A stretch of DNA of 64,000 bases from Candidatus Nanoarchaeia archaeon (GCA_028706745.1 JAQTVM010000008.1:1-64000), one strand, 5' to 3'. Shown: positions 27,227 through 35,439, counted from the first letter of the stretch. Translations and numbers: made by a program. The notes: generated by a model not told the origin, from the sequence alone.

Positions 27227-28525
27227 TTAACGCGTCCCTTTTCTCCCCCAGTATTTTAGCGCTTCCATAAGTTCAGGGCATTTTTTTGCAGCTACTGCCA
27301 AATCAATGCCTTCCATATAAGCCTCAACAGCTTCCCTCATTGCTCTTGCCCCTGCATAGCTTCCGCCCGGATGCCCGTGAATTCCTCCGCCAATCTGAAG
27401 CATTATGTCAGTGCCGAGCTTGTCCATTACCTTATCAACAAGCAATGGGTGCAATCCGCCTGATGAAACAGGGAATACAGGTTTTGTGCCGAACCATTCT
27501 TGTGGCAGGGTATGGAGTTTCTCATTTGCTTCAATCTTCTCATCAACAATCTGGCTGTTCAAGTGCATAACCTCTTCCTTGCTTCCGACAAGCTTTCCCA
27601 CATTTGCAGTGCCTATATGCAATTGGTCAACTCCCAATAATCTTGCGCATTTTGCAACGCAGTTCATTGAAAAGCCGTGCGTTGGAACTCTTGTCATTGC
27701 TCCGTGCATCGCCCTGTGCGCGTGCAATGCTAATCCTAAATCTCCGCATATTTCCCTTACAGAAGAAACAGCTGCCCAGCCGGTTGTGATGATGTCAATC
27801 ATTGCATATTCCCCGCCCTGCTCTTTGATGAACTTGGCTCTTTTTTCCATCTCTTTCAAAGTGGGTCCTGTTATGTTAATCAAATAGCTTTTTTTCTCGC
27901 CTGTCTGCTTTTCAATCCTGTCCCTTACTTTCAGGGATTCCCTTACTCTTTTTTCAAACGGGTTAAATGCCTGATTGGAAAGATTTTCATCATCCTTCAA
28001 TAAGTCAAGCCCGCCTTCCCAAATCTGCCTTCCAACCTCAACGTGCTGGCTGGTAGTTAATCCGACTTTTGGCTTTGCAACAGAAAGCATTAACGGCCTG
28101 TCATAAACCTTGAATATGCTTCTTATGCCTTTTTTTCCGAATTTTGGTCCGGGAAATGATTTTACAATCTTTTTTGTGAATTGCATATCTTCCAATCTTA
28201 ATGCATCAACAGCCTTCATCCCAAATACATTCCCGGCGATTGAAGCAAGAATCTGGCTCATGTTTCCTTCTTCAAAATGCTCTTCTGGATATGCTATCTT
28301 AATCCATTCGCCTTTTGCCTCATACACTTTTGCAGCAACTGCCTTTACATTTTTGTAATTCATTGCAGCCATCGGGCTCCATGTGCCAACTGAGCTTTCA
28401 GCAGCTACCGCGCCCCATGCTCTTTTTGCAGAGCTCCACTTTGGAACTTTCACCCTGAAACTTGCAATTACATCATGAGAATCCGGCTTGTAATTCATGT
28501 CTATGAAATCTTCGTATCCTGCCAT
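27227..28525 (-). CDS. rbcL: RuBisCO large subunit, archaeal form III-like
   Basis: 432 aa. Catalytic residues all present: K151 in AKPKVGLT, the carbamylated Lys in LLKDDEN (177-180), HAHRAMH (268-274), loop-6 Lys in GKLVGS (311) and the SSGGLHP phosphate loop. Form III enzymes join CO2 to ribulose-1,5-bisphosphate made from nucleoside phosphates, giving two 3-phosphoglycerate. The other steps (AMP phosphorylase, R15P isomerase) are not in the window. Ribosome site AAGGAGCG and a TATA box precede it. Confidence 0.95.
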   Translation of the reverse strand: MAGYEDFIDMNYKPDSHDVIASFRVKVPKWSSAKRAWGAVAAESSVGTWSPMAAMNYKNVKAVAAKVYEAKGEWIKIAYPEEHFEEGNMSQILASIAGNVFGMKAVDALRLEDMQFTKKIVKSFPGPKFGKKGIRSIFKVYDRPLMLSVAKPKVGLTTSQHVEVGRQIWEGGLDLLKDDENLSNQAFNPFEKRVRESLKVRDRIEKQTGEKKSYLINITGPTLKEMEKRAKFIKEQGGEYAMIDIITTGWAAVSSVREICGDLGLALHAHRAMHGAMTRVPTHGFSMNCVAKCARLLGVDQLHIGTANVGKLVGSKEEVMHLNSQIVDEKIEANEKLHTLPQEWFGTKPVFPVSSGGLHPLLVDKVMDKLGTDIMLQIGGGIHGHPGGSYAGARAMREAVEAYMEGIDLAVAAKKCPELMEALKYWGRKGTR

Positions 28526-28654
28526 TATACCACGCTCCTTTTTATCTCTTTAATAATGGGTTTATAGGTTTATAAAATTGTTGTATGTTTTTTTTCAGGC
28601 ATACAACCGGAAACGCTTATATATTCCTTAAACATATCCCTGTTAGATTTAACC

Positions 28655-28723
28655 GGAGGAACAAAATGAGCAAACCTCCCGAGCGAATGCGAAGGGAGGT
28701 TACGAATGGAGGAACAAAATGAG
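28655..28723 (+). promoter_or_regulatory. duplicated ribosome site enclosing hairpin and 18-aa leader ORF
   Basis: GGAGGAACAAAATGAG occurs at 28655-28670 and 28708-28723. The first copy opens an ORF (28666-28722; MSKPPERMRREVTNGGTK) whose TGA overlaps the ATG of the aminopeptidase. Between them lies the hairpin ACCTCCC/GGGAGGT (28674-28700) with loop GAGCGAATGCGAA. Confidence 0.65.
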
Positions 28724-30092
28724 TAAACACGAAACTTCTGAAAAGGCGCTTGAGGCTTCAAAACGCAATATTGATATTCTTGTGCAGGATTACATGAATT
28801 ATCTTGATTCTGCAAGAACTCCAACAAAGGCAGTCAGGGCGGCGGCTTCTATGCTTGAAAAAAAAGGCTTTGTAAAATACAATCCCGGAATGAAATCCGG
28901 ATGCGCGGAACAAATTTATTTCATGGACAGGAACAATGTAAATATCGCGGCTGTGGCGTTTGGACAAAAGCCGGTTTCAATGGGCTTGAACATTGCAGGA
29001 GCGCATGTTGATTTCTGCACTTTAACAAACAAGGTTGTTTCTGCAATTGAAAAGTCAGATGGGGTGTATCTTGACACAAGACCTTACGGCGGGTTTTATG
29101 CGCATCAGTGGATGGACAGGCCCCTTGTTGTGATAGGGGAAACGCTTGTAAAAGTGAAAAAGGCTGAAAGGCAGCTTGCCGAGTGGCAGATTCAGGGCAA
29201 TATACCTGAGCCGACAATACACAATCCCAGAGGATATAAAGATGGGGCAAAATCATACAATGATATGTTTCCGCTTGAAAATCTTGATGTCTTTACAGGG
29301 TACAAAGATATAAAATCATTTCTCAAGGCAGTGAACAAGGCGTCATCAAGGCAGGATTTGCGCATTGCAAAAGAGGACTTTAATTCAGGATTTAACTTGT
29401 TTCACGTTGTGCCTTCTGAAAAAACATTAAAATTAGGCAATTACATAATCGGCTATGGGCACGATGACAGGGCGTGCATGTTCTCTGCATTGCAGGCAGT
29501 AACTTCAGTTAAAAACCCTGAATATACTTCAATTGCATTGGGTGTTGCAAGGGAAGAGATTGGCTCTTCAAGCGTTGGAAGCGCGAATGACATTTTTCTT
29601 GAGCAAGTAATCAGGGCATTATCAGGTATGTCTGGCTTTTCTCAAGACTTGCAGTATATATATGAGCGTTCTGTGATGCTTTCGGCAGACGTTGACATTG
29701 CATACACTCCGCAGAATGAGCATGTTTCTGACAAGAACAACTGCGCGCAGTTTGGAAAGGGCGCCGCGCTAGTGATTGCAAACGGCTCAAGCGGAAACCC
29801 GACAGGCAACATAATAATGCCTAATGACCTGGCTTACATTGAAAGGTTCCTTGACAAAAGGAATCTGGCATACCAGGTTACTGCCCTGCCTTCAAGAGTG
29901 GGAATTGGGGGCGGAGGCGGGACAATCGCGGAATACTACAGCCAGAGAGGAATACTGACAGCCGACTTGGGAGTTCCTGTGGGCAACATGCACGGAACAA
30001 CATCTAGAATTTATGCGGCTGACCTTGATTCAACAGTTGAATGTTTCAAGGCGCTGTTTGAAAGGCAGGAAGAAAGGAAGAATTGGGGTTAA
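28719..30092 (+). CDS. M18-family aminopeptidase
   Basis: 457 aa. Co-catalytic zinc ligands in order: GAHVDF, GHDDRA, the catalytic pair REEIGS, an Asp in SADVDIAY, and the final His in PVGNMHG. These match M18 aspartyl aminopeptidases, which trim acidic N-terminal residues as dodecameric tetrahedra. MHG replaces the usual MHS. It may work downstream of the proteasome in peptide recycling. Start follows the second copy of a duplicated GGAGG site. Confidence 0.85.
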   Translation: MSKHETSEKALEASKRNIDILVQDYMNYLDSARTPTKAVRAAASMLEKKGFVKYNPGMKSGCAEQIYFMDRNNVNIAAVAFGQKPVSMGLNIAGAHVDFCTLTNKVVSAIEKSDGVYLDTRPYGGFYAHQWMDRPLVVIGETLVKVKKAERQLAEWQIQGNIPEPTIHNPRGYKDGAKSYNDMFPLENLDVFTGYKDIKSFLKAVNKASSRQDLRIAKEDFNSGFNLFHVVPSEKTLKLGNYIIGYGHDDRACMFSALQAVTSVKNPEYTSIALGVAREEIGSSSVGSANDIFLEQVIRALSGMSGFSQDLQYIYERSVMLSADVDIAYTPQNEHVSDKNNCAQFGKGAALVIANGSSGNPTGNIIMPNDLAYIERFLDKRNLAYQVTALPSRVGIGGGGGTIAEYYSQRGILTADLGVPVGNMHGTTSRIYAADLDSTVECFKALFERQEERKNWG

Positions 30093-30096
30093 TTTC

Positions 30097-30909
30097 TTAT
30101 TTTCCTTTTAATACAACTGACTCTGCTTCTTTTTTTACAGGTTCAGCCCTATTGCCTATAAGGCTGCGCAGTTTTCCAGCAGGCGTTGCAAGAATGTCTG
30201 AAACAGTCACTATGCCCTTTACAAGCAGTCTTCCCATTGTTGGATTGTCAACAGAATGCAGGATAGTGATTGGATAGATTGCATACCTGTCAACAATTTC
30301 CCTGAGGCTTTTTCCGGGCGGATAATTCCAGCTCATCAGCTTTAATCCCACGCTTTCAGCATAAATCTCAGACTGCTCTGAAAATCTTGAGTTTGTGGCT
30401 ATTACTGCGCCCGTGAAATTATTTCTCAAGTCAAGGTATCTTGCATAAACATACAATGGTGTCTGCACATTAATCCACATGCCCATCTTTGAATGGTGCT
30501 TGCATTCAACAAGAAGCTTTTCACTGCCTTTTTCCGCAACAATGTCTATTTCGTGAGTTATGCCGCTTTTTCCTTCTAGGGTCTGGTTTATTTTCACTTC
30601 ATATCCCATTCTTTCAAACACTTTCCCAATAAACTGCTCAAATGAAAATCCTTCTCCGTTCCTGCCCAGCCTTGTAATTGCCCACCTTGACTCGTATCTT
30701 GATGCAGAAGGAGTGTCAAGCTTCCTGAGCTCCCTGAATGCATACCTGTAAATCTTTCTGGTGGAAATTCCGTCATAAAGCTTTGAATCTATTTTTTTAT
30801 GGATTGCATTTGCAATTTTTGCGTCTGCGCCCGCCCTTATCAGCGACTCAAGAAGCTTTTTGCTGTCAAATCTTGCCTTTTCGCCGTTTGATTTTATTAT
30901 TGTTACGAT
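30097..30909 (-). CDS. ATP-cone plus Mrr-like restriction endonuclease; no normal start codon
   Basis: The ORF track shows only the nuclease part (174 aa from 30621): EIDIVAEKG and LLVECKH supply the D...ExK core of Mrr-type nucleases. The same frame continues 96 codons upstream as an ATP-cone domain (TIIKSNGEKARFDSKKLLES...), but contains no ATG, GTG or TTG before an in-frame TAA; where a start is expected, 10 nt after AGGAG, the codon is ATC. Either a start mutation (ATG to ATC), a rare ATC/ATA start, or a sequence error. Full product would be about 270 aa. Confidence 0.68.
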   Translation of the reverse strand: MVTIIKSNGEKARFDSKKLLESLIRAGADAKIANAIHKKIDSKLYDGISTRKIYRYAFRELRKLDTPSASRYESRWAITRLGRNGEGFSFEQFIGKVFERMGYEVKINQTLEGKSGITHEIDIVAEKGSEKLLVECKHHSKMGMWINVQTPLYVYARYLDLRNNFTGAVIATNSRFSEQSEIYAESVGLKLMSWNYPPGKSLREIVDRYAIYPITILHSVDNPTMGRLLVKGIVTVSDILATPAGKLRSLIGNRAEPVKKEAESVVLKGK

Positions 30910-30988
30910 TTTTTATGCGCTCCTTTTAAGTATTATATAGCAAGAAGATTATTTTAAACTTATGGTTTTTAATATTTTTTGTAAAAAG

Positions 30989-30998
30989 CTTATAAATA
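30989..30998 (+). promoter_or_regulatory. TATA box of the DNA glycosylase gene
   Basis: CTTATAAATA centred about 25 bp before the ATG at 31019; it decides that start over the upstream 30962 ATG. Confidence 0.55.
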
Positions 30999-31018
30999 AT
31001 GGATTCTATATCCTGTTT

Positions 31019-31687
31019 ATGCAGCAGATTTATGATAATTTATTTAGTGCATACGGAAACCAGGGATGGTGGCCTCTTTCCAAAGGCTCCTTGAATACAA
31101 GGCACCATAACGGTAATCCTTGTTCTGATGCTGACAGGTTTGAGATAATCACCGGCGCTATTCTGACGCAGAATACCTCGTGGACTAATGTTGAGAAAGC
31201 AATTTATAATTTAAATAAGGCTAAGGTGCTTTCTGCAGATAAGATTGTTAAAGCTGATGTTAAGAAGATTGCTTTACTCATTAAGCCCGCAGGCTACTAC
31301 AACCAAAAGGCAGCCAGGCTGAAGATAATTGCTGATTATTTCCTGAAGAATAAGAAAGTTTTTCTGCTGGATGCGAAGGAGATGAGGAAAGAATTATTGA
31401 AAGTAAATGGCATTGGCCCTGAGACAGCAGACTCTATTGTCTTGTATGCCTTTGAAAAGCCGTCATTTGTTATTGATGCGTATACAAGAAGAATATTCTC
31501 AAGGATGAAATTGTGCAATGAGAATGATAAATACGAAGAAATCCAGAAAGCATTTGAAGATAAGATGCCTTTGGATGTTGAGCTGTTCAAGGAGTATCAC
31601 GCTTTAATCGTGGAGCATGCGAAAAGGCACTGCAAAAATAAGCCTGTATGTGAAAATTGCGTGTTGAAAAAGAAATGCGCTTACTGA
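31019..31687 (+). CDS. HhH-GPD DNA glycosylase with Fe-S cluster (EndoIII-related)
   Basis: About 223 aa. The helix-hairpin-helix reads VNGIGPETADSI and the catalytic Asp lies in FVIDAYTRR. The Lys that makes EndoIII a glycosylase/lyase (GVGxKTA) is Glu here, so it is likely a monofunctional base-excision glycosylase. C-terminal CX6CX2CX5C (CKNKPVCENCVLKKKC) should hold a 4Fe-4S cluster. Damaged-base specificity cannot be read; MagIII-like alkylation repair is one option. Confidence 0.85.
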   Translation: MQQIYDNLFSAYGNQGWWPLSKGSLNTRHHNGNPCSDADRFEIITGAILTQNTSWTNVEKAIYNLNKAKVLSADKIVKADVKKIALLIKPAGYYNQKAARLKIIADYFLKNKKVFLLDAKEMRKELLKVNGIGPETADSIVLYAFEKPSFVIDAYTRRIFSRMKLCNENDKYEEIQKAFEDKMPLDVELFKEYHALIVEHAKRHCKNKPVCENCVLKKKCAY

Positions 31688-32169
31688 ATCTCTTCCATGA
31701 CAGCTTTTGCGCCTGCAACAAGCCTTCTTTCTTTTGGCGTGAAATTAAGGATTCTTTCCTCCTTATACGCTCCGCACCCATAGAAATCATTCTTATATTT
31801 CAAAATAACCATCCCCTGCAAGCCCTGCTTTCCAACCCTTAAGTCATTGCCGTGTATCCACTCATCCATCTGCTCTTCATTCATCTCAAACACGTTTGTT
31901 GTTGCATGTATTATCTGCGAGCCTTCAATCGTGGGGCGCAAGCCTCCTTTTTCTCTCTTACAGAAATACAATCCCAGATTATTTATCCTTAATTTGCTCT
32001 GGTCAATCTCCCCGAATTTCCTTGAAATCAAATATATCTTCCCGTCGCCGCCTTCTATGAAAGCTTCTTCCATTTTATCTTCCATCCCAAAATGCTCCTT
32101 TAATTCAGCAAGAATAGCCTTTACTTCCCGCGTGTTAAGAACCTTGAATTCGTATTTCATTTTAACCAT
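31681..32169 (-). CDS. PUA/NIP7-like RNA-binding protein
   Basis: 162 aa. The N-terminal half (VKAILAELKEHFGMEDKM...) and C-terminal half (DLRVGKQGLQGMVILKYKNDFYGCGAY...TPKERRLV) resemble the two-domain NIP7/PUA proteins and the PUA tail of archaeal RNA m5C methylases. Such proteins bind rRNA or tRNA. No catalytic motif is seen. It starts right at the stop of the lipid-kinase gene, so the two are co-transcribed; convergent with the glycosylase gene (7-bp overlap). Confidence 0.55.
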   Translation of the reverse strand: MVKMKYEFKVLNTREVKAILAELKEHFGMEDKMEEAFIEGGDGKIYLISRKFGEIDQSKLRINNLGLYFCKREKGGLRPTIEGSQIIHATTNVFEMNEEQMDEWIHGNDLRVGKQGLQGMVILKYKNDFYGCGAYKEERILNFTPKERRLVAGAKAVMEEIQ

Positions 32170-33165
32170 TCAGGGAGCTGCCTTTATAATCTTTAGCGTC
32201 AGCCCGTGCTCAACGCTTATGCTGTTTGCAGAATATTTCTTTGCCTCGTTTCCCACAAAGTACTCAAGCTCGCCGTTTACCTGGTATTTTATCGGCTGCT
32301 CTGATGAAACGCTGAAATAACTGGTTTGCACATCGATATCCATTCCCGGAATTTTCTTTCCCAGGTACATCGGAACAAAATAAGGAACAAGGTCTATAAG
32401 CTCTGCAGATGTGCCCATTGCATGAAAATTTCCCGTGCTTTGCTGCGCCCTGTAAAACATCTTTGACTTGGGAAGGCCGAGGGATTTTATGCTCTGCGCC
32501 ATTATGCCAAGAAAGTCAGCATCCCATTCAACAGCGCTTCCGTTTGTGCCTGCGTAGGCGTGTATATGCTGCTTTTGGTTAAAAAGATTGTAATACCTTT
32601 CCCTCCACAGCTTTGAAGAGCCGAATATTTTTGACAGTAAAAGCCTTCCAAGGATGAATCCGACCTGCGCTGCTTTCCATTTCTTGCGCTTGTAGTATTC
32701 CTCAAGAAGCACAATCGGCGCACCAAGCCCGAACGTAAACCCGTAGCTCTCAACATTATTGCTGTCTCTTATTCTCATGAAATCAATGTCCTGGTAGAAA
32801 AGGTCCTCTTCTTTTGACTCAAGAACCCCTTTCATGTATTTCTTGCCTTTCTTAATGCCGCATTCCTTTGCAAGGATGTTTATTGTTCCTCCGGGGAGTA
32901 TGCCCAATGCAGGAAGCGGCTCTGCCTTTGGCCAGTATTTGTTCAAAAGCTTTACAATCTGGCACTGGGTTCCGTCGCCTCCGTCAGAAATTATTTGTTT
33001 TGGCTTGTGCCTGTACAGCTCAGAAACTATAAACTCAAGCTGTTCAACAGAACTTGTTGCAAAAACTTCCCCCCTGTCGCCGACAAACTTCCTCATCCTG
33101 TGGATTCTGAATTTGTCCCTCAGGTTTTTTCCCGAGTTTTTGTTTGTCAAAACAATTGCAGTCAT
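32170..33165 (-). CDS. diacylglycerol kinase-like lipid kinase
   Basis: 331 aa. The nucleotide-binding region contains IISDGGDGTQCQI (the GGDGT signature) and GILPGGTINILAKE, as in YegS/DagK lipid kinases; a beta-sandwich second domain follows. It would phosphorylate a lipid head group, in archaea perhaps a diether lipid or sphingoid-like alcohol; the true substrate is unknown. Confidence 0.78.
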   Translation of the reverse strand: MTAIVLTNKNSGKNLRDKFRIHRMRKFVGDRGEVFATSSVEQLEFIVSELYRHKPKQIISDGGDGTQCQIVKLLNKYWPKAEPLPALGILPGGTINILAKECGIKKGKKYMKGVLESKEEDLFYQDIDFMRIRDSNNVESYGFTFGLGAPIVLLEEYYKRKKWKAAQVGFILGRLLLSKIFGSSKLWRERYYNLFNQKQHIHAYAGTNGSAVEWDADFLGIMAQSIKSLGLPKSKMFYRAQQSTGNFHAMGTSAELIDLVPYFVPMYLGKKIPGMDIDVQTSYFSVSSEQPIKYQVNGELEYFVGNEAKKYSANSISVEHGLTLKIIKAAP

Positions 33166-33277
33166 ACTTGAAAAACGAAAACTTTAATGGTATATAAACC
33201 CTTTGCATTAGTTTAGCAATTATTCATTTTTTTAGTTTAGAAATGCTTAAAAACAAGCGCAACATCATTTTTCCTGC

Positions 33278-33901
33278 ATGGAATTGGACAATAATATTCC
33301 GGGATGGTTTGATATGAATCTTCTCCCTCTTTACGAAAAGAAAAGGGACAGAACAAGCATCAGCAAGCGAGACAGGAGCCTTGACGCAATTCTCCGCGGG
33401 CTTTTGAAGTGCGTGCCTTGCGAAATTTCCCGCGTGAATACCCGCTATCATTCGTGGATTGATATAGAGCAAATGATTAAGCAGGCATGTGTCGGAATTC
33501 AGGAGGACAGCTATGCGCCTTCTTTGATAATGGGCATAAAAAGCGGCGGGGCTTTCATTGCAAGGTATGCTGCAATATGCCTTGAGGTTAATGATGTTGA
33601 TTACATGGGGGTTTCACATTATTCCGGCAAGACAAGAAGCGTTGCGCGCTCCCTTACCCAAGTTAACAAGAATGCCGTTGTAACCGAGAAAAACACAATG
33701 CCTGTTGAAGGAAAGGCGATACTTCTGGTTGACGACCAGGCAGCAACCGGTTCAAGCCTGATTGCAGGAAAGGATTATCTCCTGAAAAGCGGAGCAAGCG
33801 AAGTCAGGACAATGTGTCTTTTTTCAAAGAAAAAGCCGCTTGCGGATTATTACGCAAAAAGAGGATTGGCTGTTTATTTCCCGTGGGGCAAGGATGCTTA
33901 G
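33278..33901 (+). CDS. phosphoribosyltransferase-fold protein
   Basis: 207 aa. The PRPP loop reads ILLVDDQAATGSSL and an upstream flap GIKSGGAFIARYAA fits type I PRTases. An N-terminal extension of about 70 residues is rich in charged residues. It could salvage a nucleobase, but a regulatory PRTase is possible. Second PRTase in the window (the other at 36 kb). Confidence 0.72.
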   Translation: MELDNNIPGWFDMNLLPLYEKKRDRTSISKRDRSLDAILRGLLKCVPCEISRVNTRYHSWIDIEQMIKQACVGIQEDSYAPSLIMGIKSGGAFIARYAAICLEVNDVDYMGVSHYSGKTRSVARSLTQVNKNAVVTEKNTMPVEGKAILLVDDQAATGSSLIAGKDYLLKSGASEVRTMCLFSKKKPLADYYAKRGLAVYFPWGKDA

Positions 33902-33989
33902 GGTTTTCTAGCTAAAATAAAAGAATATTGGAAAGAATAGCGCGGTCATTTGGAGCGCGCTTCCAACTATAGCGGGAGGTGGATTTGAA

Positions 33990-34017
33990 TTCGGCAGCGG
34001 CTCTTTCCACACCGCTT
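33990..34017 (-). other. T-arm intron of initiator tRNA (28 nt)
   Basis: Splits the T-stem from the T-loop (53/54). Inner helix AGCGG/CCGCT, central 4-bp helix CGGT/GCCG, bulges GGA and AAT. Cutting after the second base of each bulge joins GGTGG directly to TTCAAAT, restoring the arm exactly. The outer helix is poor, so this is a relaxed bulge-helix motif. Confidence 0.85.
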
Positions 34018-34033
34018 CCACCGACCTATGGGT

Positions 34034-34056
34034 ATCCTACAAAGCATAAGCCTTGA
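34034..34056 (-). other. anticodon-loop intron of initiator tRNA (23 nt)
   Basis: At the canonical 37/38 site. Inner helix CAAGGC/GCTTTG with loop TTAT, central helix CCCA/TAGG (three of four pairs), bulges TAT and ATA, outer helix the anticodon stem: a full bulge-helix-bulge. Confidence 0.88.
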
Positions 34057-34118
34057 TATGGGCCCATCGGGCACTCCTGACTGCCCCATCCCGCTGAGGT
34101 TTATGGTTTCGTCCTGTG

Positions 34119-34128
34119 CTTATAAATG
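34119..34128 (-). promoter_or_regulatory. TATA box of the initiator tRNA gene
   Basis: On the minus strand, CATTTATAAG about 28 bp before the tRNA 5' end, with no gene between. Confidence 0.6.
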
Positions 34129-34270
34129 TTTCTAACTGCCAAAATACCTGCTTCTCTCTCATTTTTGTGATTTTTTATTGTTATAAATCGTAATTTGTAA
34201 CTATTTACAAACTGCGAAAGCTTTTTAAATAACATTAGCCATTATTGTAGTATAAATTGGAGGTGCGTTT

Positions 34271-34675
34271 ATGGGACTTTTCTCAAAAAAGAAAGAAGTC
34301 GAAGTCAAGACAGAATTACCGCCATTAAAATTTCCAGAGCTTCCGCCTGAAGAGCATGAGCCTACACCAACAGAGACAGAAGCATTAAAACAGGCAGTCT
34401 CGCCGGTTTCATTGCCTCCTGTGTCCATGCCAAGGGAAACTTCCAGGTTTGAGCAAAACGAGGAAAAACCCCTGTTCGTCAAGGTTGAGAAGTACAGGGA
34501 AGTTATGGTAACTCTTAATGAGCTTAAGAACAAGCTAAAGGATGCAGGCGACCTGCTTGTGGAACTGAACAAGATAAAGGAGCAGGAAGAAAGGGAACTG
34601 TCTGCATGGCAGGATGACCTGAATGCAATCAAGGAAAAGTTGATTAACATTGACAGGACGCTGTTTGAACTTTAA
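34271..34675 (+). CDS. 134-aa coiled-coil protein upstream of secE-nusG
   Basis: Lys-rich N-terminus (MGLFSKKKE), a Pro/Glu-rich spacer, then about 60 residues of heptad helix (VTLNELKNKLKDAGDLLVEL). GGAGGTG ribosome site and TATA box (GCTTTTTAAATAAC) precede it. It is followed 13 bp later by another coiled-coil gene. The residue layout suggests a membrane-surface or cytoskeleton-like scaffold, but no family is recognised. Confidence 0.55.
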   Translation: MGLFSKKKEVEVKTELPPLKFPELPPEEHEPTPTETEALKQAVSPVSLPPVSMPRETSRFEQNEEKPLFVKVEKYREVMVTLNELKNKLKDAGDLLVELNKIKEQEERELSAWQDDLNAIKEKLINIDRTLFEL

Positions 34676-34688
34676 GGTGCAATAAATA

Positions 34689-35174
34689 ATGGCGATAAAA
34701 AAGAAGTCCGCGAAAAAAGAAAAGCCGGATGAGAGCATCCATGTAAGGCTTGACAATCCAATGATGATAAGGAAAGAGAACCTGTCGCTTGCGATTGACA
34801 TAATCGGGCTTCTGAAGCGCTATTATGAATACCTTGAAACAAAAAAGCAGAAAGACGATATTATGCGGCTTTTGAGGGCGGATGTTGCTGAAATCAAGAG
34901 AATAGCGAGGGAGCTTGATGTTGAGGAACTGCCTGTTTCAGCCGGAGAGCTGATGGGCATGAAGACAATTGAAAAGCACGACAAGATTGAGCTTAAGGCA
35001 AAGATGAATGCGCTGAAGTCTGAGGAAGAAAGGCGCGAGGAAAAGAGAAGGGAAGAGCTTACAGTTGTCAAGGCGCAGCTGCCTAAAGCAAAGAAAGAGC
35101 CGATAAGGCTTCAGCCTAGGGACAAGCTCGAGACAGAGCTTGAAGAGCTCAAGAACCTGATTTCAAGGATGTAG
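34689..35174 (+). CDS. 161-aa charged helical protein upstream of secE-nusG
   Basis: Begins with a Lys-rich tail (AIKKKSAKKEK), then a helical body (LSLAIDIIGLLKRYYEYLETKK) and long charged helices rich in E/R/K. Likely paired with the preceding protein through coiled coils. Operon partner by spacing (13 bp). Function unknown. Confidence 0.55.
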   Translation: MAIKKKSAKKEKPDESIHVRLDNPMMIRKENLSLAIDIIGLLKRYYEYLETKKQKDDIMRLLRADVAEIKRIARELDVEELPVSAGELMGMKTIEKHDKIELKAKMNALKSEEERREEKRREELTVVKAQLPKAKKEPIRLQPRDKLETELEELKNLISRM

Positions 35175-35243
35175 TTCTTTTTTATTTTTTATACTGGTGC
35201 CCATAGAAACGTTTATAAACCACTCTATTTTCTACTTTCCCAT

Positions 35244-35438
35244 ATGGCAGTTATTCAGGAGGCTATTATCAAGCTGAAAAGCTTCTTTGTTGAATGCGTA
35301 AGGGTTGTCCGCGTTACGAAAAAGCCAGACAAGCAAACGTTTTTGACAACAGTCAAGGTATCTGCCATGGGAATGGCAATCATAGGGGCTGTGGGCTTTT
35401 TGCTTTCGCTCATTGCCACACTGACAGGATTGATATAA
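35244..35438 (+). CDS. secE: preprotein translocase subunit SecE (Sec61 gamma)
   Basis: 64 aa with an amphipathic helix (LKSFFVECVRVVRVTKKPDK) followed by one TM helix (MGMAIIGAVGFLLSLIATL), the compact archaeal form. It clamps SecY in the translocon. TATA box GTTTATAAACC lies about 28 bp upstream, and nusG follows after 1 bp, the standard archaeal order. Confidence 0.9.
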   Translation: MAVIQEAIIKLKSFFVECVRVVRVTKKPDKQTFLTTVKVSAMGMAIIGAVGFLLSLIATLTGLI

Positions 35439-35439
35439 C

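Larger units (their letters stand above)
33970..34095 (-). tRNA. initiator tRNA-Met (CAU) with two introns
   Basis: Reading the minus strand: acceptor AGCGGGA pairs perfectly with TCCCGCT before discriminator A; D-arm GGGC/GCCC; anticodon stem ATGGG/CCCAT with loop C-C-CAT-A-A; variable AGGTC; T-stem GGTGG/CCACC with loop TTCAAAT. The A1-T72 pair and GGG/CCC at the anticodon base mark the archaeal initiator. Removing 23 nt from the loop and 28 nt from the T-arm gives a 75-nt tRNA. CCA is not encoded. TATA box about 28 bp upstream. Confidence 0.9.

Noticed and set aside
33920-34135. GC-rich structured stretch first read as SRP RNA or another ncRNA
   Set aside because: Acceptor, D-arm, anticodon and T-arm parts match archaeal initiator tRNA exactly once two short inserts are removed.
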